Origin: Calcarisporiella thermophila CBS 279.70
Taxonomy: Eukaryota > Calcarisporiellomycota
Direction of reading: 5' to 3'
DNA length: 50,744 bases
Assembly: GCF_041956535.1 (NCBI RefSeq)
Contig: NW_027192200.1
Span: 766,737-817,480 of the forward strand
Under the pieces are notes generated by a model. That model saw only the letters and a program-made list of their open reading frames with translations. It had not been told where the DNA came from and searched no databases. The position numbers were made by a program, and so were the translations under genes. The first letter of the stretch is position 1, and each line of letters begins with the position of its first letter. Of this stretch, positions 42,171 to 50,744 are shown piece by piece.

Positions 42171-43124
42171 ATGTCTTGTCCAGCTTCTTCACGGTATAAA
42201 ATCACTCAATTACCAACTGCATCGGGGACAGAACCACGAAAGGATGCCATGTCTAAAGTAAACGGTGAGATATCGGACTTGATTGACAACTACAGCTCGG
42301 ATCGCGTTTACACCATTGAGCAATTTGAGAAAATCAACGATTGGCTTGAAACTCACGATATAGTGATTGATGGAATTCCAATTAGCCACTTCGAACTCGA
42401 TTCAAAGGGTAGGCTTATCCCGATGTCTCAATCTCCAATAAGTAAAGAAGCCGTAGTTGCAGAGATCATTCGTCAATTGACACGTTGGAATATCTATTCT
42501 CAGCAAAATGGTATCGTCACCGGTTCCCAAGGAGGTTTCAACTTTGCTGTATTAGAGGGAAGAGAGATCAGGGCCCCGGATGTTGCCTTTACACCAAAAG
42601 AAATATATCGTGCTTTAGACGAGCAACAGCTTGACACTTTTCGAGGCCAACCTTTTCATCCCACATTCGTGGTTGAAGTGGAAGACGTTTCAAGTTCCTC
42701 TAAACTAGCTGAACTCACCGAAAAATTCAAAGAAATCTATTTTAATGCCGGCGTTGATTTGGGTTGGCTGATTAATCCGGCTAACAAGAAAATCTACATA
42801 TTCGAGAAAACTCTAAACGGAAGTGTGCGACGATATTCTCATGAGTGGAAAAACGTCAGCGGAGGTAATGTGTTGCCTAGATTCGTGTTGAAAATTCGAT
42901 TAGTTGAAGATGTCATATCTCAGGTTCGTTCTTTTTTTTTTTGTCTTCGCTACGCAAATCCGATATTACATATTATTATGGTATAGGAATCGTCCGAACC
43001 AGGCTCCTCGTCTCAAGAAAACCTTGAGATCCACTGCCCCGAATGTACTGAAATTTTTTCTGATCGATTAGATTTCATTGATCATTATGAAGAAGAGCAT
43101 GCACGAAAATGGCACAAAGGTTAA
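42171..43124 (+). CDS. Uma2-family PD-(D/E)XK nuclease fused to a C2H2 zinc finger, copy 2
   Basis: Two exons, 42171-42923 and 42987-43124, exactly the lengths of copy 1; 296 aa; 63-nt intron with a GTTCGT donor. By my reading about 40 of 251 residues differ in exon 1 and 10 of 45 in exon 2. Core residues are kept: the APD of motif I, FVVEVEDVS, and the finger CPEC..H-x4-H. The linker keeps GSSSQ. Changes gather in the N-terminal 30 residues and around the active-site loops, whereas the last 38 codons of exon 1 differ only at silent sites. An upstream in-frame ATG at 42120 would add 17 residues, but copy 1 has a stop there, so the shared MSCPASS start is preferred. Intact in both copies, so probably still functional. 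Confidence 0.85.
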
Positions 43125-44801
43125 TAATGTCAGATACACCTCCATTCCATGCTATTTTCATTTGCGTATACTAGTAGTCAACCAAAACAGCCTGAGAATT
43201 CTGGATTTACTACAACGCTTGTGAAAGAAAAAATGGTATAATTCGCCAGCTGGATACGTTTTATAACTAACCTATATTTGCTTGCTACGAGGTTGTAAGA
43301 TTTTCTTTATACCAATTGCATACCTTTATTTAGGTAGTAATGATGCATTCCCTTTTTCTACACATACCCAATAATCCTTAATATATAGCTTGCGCCCATC
43401 TATGCTCCATATATATTCATTTAATATTACATAACACAATGCAGCCTAGTCAAATGTTAAAATATTAAGCCCAATCCATCAGAATATACTGTATAATGTC
43501 ACAGTTTGATTTCACATAGAGAACTAGGAGATTTATGATGGCTATAATGTGTACGAAAAGTGGTTTTAGGGGTCTTTCTTGATTCCAGCTTGGTGATATC
43601 CAGATCGAAAAATAAATTTTGAAAATACCGTGCTCGTACATATTGTCAAACATTTTATCATTTTACAATACATTACTAGAGAGTCACACACTTTAAATAT
43701 AGCAGCTTCATTACAGAATTTTAATTTATTTCAAAGATTTACTGTGACTCCCCCTAATCTCCTCAAATGTAGCTTGTCTCTTCAATTGAATTTTCATTTA
43801 AAAAAATATGTGGAGTAACATTGTTCAGACATACGAGGTTAACTACACACGACTATTTCCATAATCCTCACGACACTATTCAAGAGTTTATAGCAAGATC
43901 ATAGCAGCGATCCAGGTCCTGGTATCTATATTCGTCGTTACAATGTTGATTTACATAACACTGAATAACCTGAAAATAAAAAATTTTTCGAATTATTCGA
44001 GATACTCTTTGTTTCTCATCGATATATACTAGCACTATATTATTTGAGAGCCTCGTCTGTATTCTTTCAGTATATTCTTTTTTAATTTTTGTAATGAGTA
44101 AGGCAATATCATTGTTAGAGTGAATGCTTTTGGCTCCATCAATTCTATTCATACATAGAGCGCAATCTTCTACTGGAGAATAGATCAGTGACGACCACTT
44201 ATATTCTGAGATTATCACTCCTTCGATGGTGAAATTTCACTTAAAGAAGATCTGTTCCACCAGAATGAACAATTTTCTGCATTTTAGAGGCATAAAATGT
44301 TCTTTCGATAATTCTTTTCGACAATGCTAATTTCTTAATTTGAAATTTGGGTGACGTTTCATCTTGCGCCTTTTTTCTTGGTTCTTTCAATAAAGTCGGA
44401 GAGCTTGGAAAGAAAGAAAAGCGAGGGAGGTCCTGTATCGAAAGAGAAAAGTAAAAGTGGGGAACTTCTTTTTTGACCCGTATATCTTTGCTTAGAGTTA
44501 GTCAATCAGATGTAAGTCCTTACTGTATAATACCGGAGAGATGAAGGGCTGGATGTCGTAGAAAGAGTTTCTAGGGCTTGGCAATCTTCACTGTTTAATC
44601 AGATGGTTGTCTTTAAGCTTGTCACTAACTTTCAATCTCATCCATTTTGACCAGGCTAGAAACGAATATCGCCTTTTTATTCCTCCCTTTCGAGTAGCCT
44701 TTTATAATCCTCTGTTGCGCTCTTTTATTTTTGCCTGATCCCTGGACAATTTCCTTTACACATCTGTTGAGCTTTTATTTTTTTTTCGTTAATTTTGGAG
44801 G
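43125..44801. other. AT-rich intergenic region before RSP5
   Basis: The first 310 nt belong to the duplication. A 112-codon minus-strand open frame (44218-43880, with CALCMNRIDG near its start) has no recognised family and is not called. The last ~500 nt should hold the RSP5 promoter; T-rich runs precede the ATG. Confidence 0.45.
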
Positions 44802-47879
<3,078 letters not shown>

Positions 47880-48355
47880 ATACTCCTGCACTAGAAATTT
47901 TTCCTTTGTTTGATTTCCCATCCTCGTTTCTGCACTTGTGACTAAGTGGCTTACTCTAAAGGAAAGCCCTCGATTTTATATATTTTTTTTCCTCCTATTT
48001 CCCATTGTTGATTTGTGAATTGATCTTCCACTGGAAAAGACCTCCGGAGAAAGGTGGGAGAAAAAAGAATCGGTTTGCCTTTTTCCTTAGTTTTAATAGC
48101 CTTCCTTTATTCTATTTTTTTTTTCTTTATAAATTATATTTATGCATTTTTATATTAAGCTTGATCCTTTTTTTTTCTACTAATAAATTCTTTTGCGACA
48201 TCCATAGATTTCACCTTTCAGTTCCTTAGTATTTTGAAATTGAATAATCAAAAAGAACTCCTAAGCCTCAAAATGACTATATGGAAAAACAAGAGTGAAC
48301 GATATTCAGGCCATAACATCACCTATTCTAATTCTAGGGCCGTCTGTCGATACCA
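47880..48355. other. Intergenic: RSP5 3' region and COQ2 promoter
   Basis: 476 nt, T-rich, between two plus-strand genes. No gene seen. Confidence 0.5.
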
Positions 48356-49782
48356 ATGCTGGGACTCACTGTCCGTTGTTTGTCAAGCGCGCGTTCCTCT
48401 CCTCTGATTACAAGAGTTCCTCATCCGGTTTTTTCCCGCTCTCATGCTCCATCTCCTCCTCCCCTTCTCTTTGCTCGAGCTTTTCGCTCTCTCCCTCGGC
48501 CAAGACCCTTAGCTGTATTCCAGTACTCCTCGCGACATGCTCCACGTGCCCTGGCAAGCTATTCGCAACCTCAGGCCTTGTCCAAAGCCAACGGGAACAT
48601 CCCAAATGAAGAAACTAAATCCGAGAAACCCGAATACAAAACCTGGCTCGATCGTTTACCCCCCTCCGTAGCCCCTTATCTCTACCTGACTCGCCTAGAT
48701 AAGCCTATTGGCACTTGGCTGCTTTACTGGCCCTGCGCTTGGTCCATTTCTATGGCTGCCTACCACGCTCATTCCCCGCTCACACAAACTGCTTACATGT
48801 TAGCACTTTTTGGCACCGGGGCCATTGTAATGCGTGGGGCTGGATGTACAATTAACGACATGTGGGATAAAGATCTCGATAATAAGGTGGAGCGGACAAA
48901 GGTGAGACCATTGGCATCGGGGGCCGTGACGCGGTTTCAGGCATTAGTATTTCTGGGAGGTCAACTCTCTGTGGGACTTGCCGTGCTTACACAGCTGAAT
49001 TGGTATAGGTAAATAGATACTTGCATCTATGGATATATATTTGTTTTTCTAAGAACGCTATTTCTGTTCGAAATGGTTCTATGCTAGCATTTGCTTGGGG
49101 GCCTCCTCTCTGTCACTTGTGACGATATATCCCTTCATGAAGCGGGTGACCTACTGGCCCCAATCCGTCCTTGGTGGGCATCACGGAATCTAATGGTGAA
49201 ATGTGCATGGACTAATGCGCACTCTTTCTTTTTTTTTCAAAGGCCTTGCATTCAATTGGGGCGCGCTTCTCGGTTGGTCGGCTATGCTCGGGTCATGCGA
49301 CTGGAAGACAGTGCTGCCTCTTTATGCTGGTGGAGTATGCTGGACGCTTGTCTACGACACAATATACGCCCATCAGGTAAGCGAGCGCGTTTGCTTTTCA
49401 TAATAAGGTTTCAGCTAGTGAGCCTGACCCTGCCTTGCATCAACGCTTTTAGGATAAGCGCGATGATGTCAAAGTTGGCATCAAGTCTACCGCCCTCCTT
49501 TTTGGCAACAAAACTACCCAATATCTTACCGGATTCGGCACATCATTCGTTAGCTTGCTTGCGCTGGCAGGATTCATGAACGGGCAGGGAATCCCCTTCT
49601 ACCTGGTCTCCGTGGGAGGCTCGGCCGCACACCTTGCATGGCAGCTTCGCACCGTACGATACGAAGATCCGAAAGACTGCTGGAAGAAGTTTGTTAGTAA
49701 CAAATGGCTGGGGGCACTAGTTTGGAGCGGAATCGTGGCGGATGGAGCATGGAGACATCTTATTGAGATGAATGTCGTGTAA
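48356..49782 (+). CDS. COQ2: 4-hydroxybenzoate polyprenyltransferase, mitochondrial (COQ2)
   Basis: Four exons: 48356-49008, 49088-49173, 49243-49376, 49453-49782; phases agree; 400 aa. COQ2 joins the polyprenyl tail to 4-hydroxybenzoate, an early step of ubiquinone synthesis in the inner mitochondrial membrane. The first ~70 residues are Arg/Ser/Pro-rich without acidic residues, a likely mitochondrial presequence. The UbiA core follows: [20 protein letters not shown], the first Asp-rich motif NDMWDKDLD (167-175) followed by [13 protein letters not shown], several transmembrane helices, and the second Asp motif [13 protein letters not shown] (284-296) followed by [11 protein letters not shown]. 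The intron before 49243 uses an AAG acceptor after a long T-run, supported by exact continuation into [12 protein letters not shown]. The product feeds the same quinone pool that the NDE enzyme in this window reduces. Confidence 0.95.
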
Positions 49783-49969
49783 ATAAATAGAATAGTAACA
49801 AGGAAGGCCGGTTTATACTCAAAAATAGTGGCTGCAAAATGTAATTATAATTTATGTAATATGCTTATTGATTTATTTCAATGATTCTTCGTTGAAGACT
49901 GGTGAGATTATTATTGTCAACGACTGGATCTACCCCATTATCTAGGGATTGCTATAGTCCACATGTATA

Positions 49970-50330
49970 GATCAAACAGTACCTCACACAAGCACAATAA
50001 CAAAGCTGAGCTTCTATACCAACGAGCACTGGTCGTCAGAGAAGGAGTTTTAGGAGATGACCATCGTGACACTGGAGTGTCCACAATTTGGCAGATATCC
50101 TCGGAATTAGGACGAGTATGGACCAACTCTACCTACGTACTCTAGAGAGCAGGAAAGAACTATAAAGCCTCGATCATCAGATTTTGCAGCCTCATTTAAT
50201 AATCAAGCTATTCTATATTATAACTAAAGCAAGTACGAGCAAGCAGAGTGCCTACAAACGTGCGATAACGATCATGGATCTCGAGAAAGAGTGGAATACA
50301 GTACATACTGATATTGCTACCCCCCGGTAT
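49970..50330 (+). pseudogene. Decayed kinesin-light-chain-type TPR repeats
   Basis: Three frames carry remnants of the same repeat family as the left edge. At about 50005-50080: AELLYQRALVVREGVLGDDH. At 50178-50240: DFAASFNNQAILYYN, a stop, then SKYEQAE. After a one-base frameshift, 50250-50330: YKRAITIMDLEKEW followed by HTDIATPRYAN. The order and spacing fit successive 42-residue TPR units, but stops and frameshifts show that this copy is dead or only a fragment. Confidence 0.7.
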
Positions 50331-50744
50331 GCAAATTGATAATGCATGGCAGAGCCTTACATTAATGATCACAAACTCTATAAATATGTTTTCTTTACAA
50401 AGTTTTTTGCAGGTCTTGTATTGATCATTGTTATGCATTGATAGCTTATTGCATAGATCACGATGAAAATGTTTTTAGAATTACAAAATTGCTACCTCAT
50501 AAATTATTAAAGGATGGTTTCACAGTAAATTTTTCCGCCGATTCGACTAATAATATTTCTCTTTGAAAATAAACCGTCATATGGATACATAAATTTTTCG
50601 TATCTCCTTTAATTGCGACAGTCGCAGTTTACATTTGGGATGATGCACTGAAGTACAGAAGCGAAACGGACGCTGTTACTTCCAGTATTAGAAAAATGTC
50701 TGTAGTTTATCTGGGAGTTTCCACAAAAAATCAAACAGAATCAG
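50331..50744. other. Right edge, no gene seen
   Basis: AT-rich DNA after the TPR relic up to the window end; no supported feature. Confidence 0.4.

Larger units (their letters stand above)
41040..43435 (+). repeat. Tandem segmental duplication, copy 2
   Basis: Partner of 37945-40130. The order of matching blocks is the same, with an insertion of about 255 bp between 41598 and 41857. Coding exons align without any gap; upstream and downstream flanks are more diverged. Confidence 0.9.

Noticed and set aside
43880-44218. 112-codon minus-strand ORF with a CALCM motif
   Set aside because: Long for AT-rich DNA, but no signal peptide, domain or splice structure was found; kept only as a note.

Overview
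The window is a piece of fungal nuclear genome. Most genes are broken by many short spliceosomal introns. I placed about 70 introns, all 54-122 nt long, with GT donors and mostly TAG/CAG acceptors. The gene set is fungal: VID27, an EF-hand external NADH dehydrogenase, an NRG1-type zinc-finger factor, a CUE-Smr nuclease like yeast Cue2, a YPP1/TTC7 protein, CRM1, RSP5 and COQ2. Dense introns, together with kinesin-light-chain-type TPR repeats and Uma2-family nuclease genes (common in bacteria), suggest an early-diverging filamentous fungus of the Mucoromycota type. That placement is inference; nothing in the window fixes the species.

Layout. 1-335: the end of a TPR-repeat gene that enters from the left. 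0.4-5 kb: accessory DNA holding an intronless DJ-1/PfpI gene between two diverged copies of a ~330-bp repeat, plus a dead Tc1/mariner transposase. 5.1-13.5 kb: three minus-strand genes in a row, VID27 (13 exons), NDE external NADH dehydrogenase (9 exons) and an NRG1-like C2H2 factor (2 exons). 13.5-17.9 kb: a long GC-rich to mixed stretch with no gene I can support. 17.9-23.6 kb: three ORFs for secreted products, namely a cysteine-rich small protein broken by one in-frame stop, a reprolysin-type zinc metalloprotease and a GMC oxidoreductase. 24.8-37.6 kb: a housekeeping block with CUE2-like, YPP1-like, a LEA2-domain membrane protein and CRM1/XPO1 (17 exons). 37.95-43.4 kb: a tandem duplication whose two copies each carry an intact Uma2-type nuclease gene with a C-terminal C2H2 zinc finger added by the second exon. 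Between and beside them lie an unknown minus-strand gene fragment and transposase-like debris. 44.8-49.8 kb: RSP5 (10 exons) and COQ2 (4 exons). 49.97-50.33 kb: a decayed TPR repeat like the one at the left edge.

Functional links. The housekeeping genes do not form one pathway. NDE feeds electrons to ubiquinone and COQ2 helps make ubiquinone, but they are 37 kb apart and this is probably chance. The most unusual content is the pair of Uma2-C2H2 fusion genes, both intact, equal in length and about 83-84% identical by my reading, in a segment that has also gained and lost smaller pieces of DNA.

Limits. Exon joins were made by hand from splice signals, reading phase and remembered family conservation. 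No alignment, domain search or RNA evidence was available.
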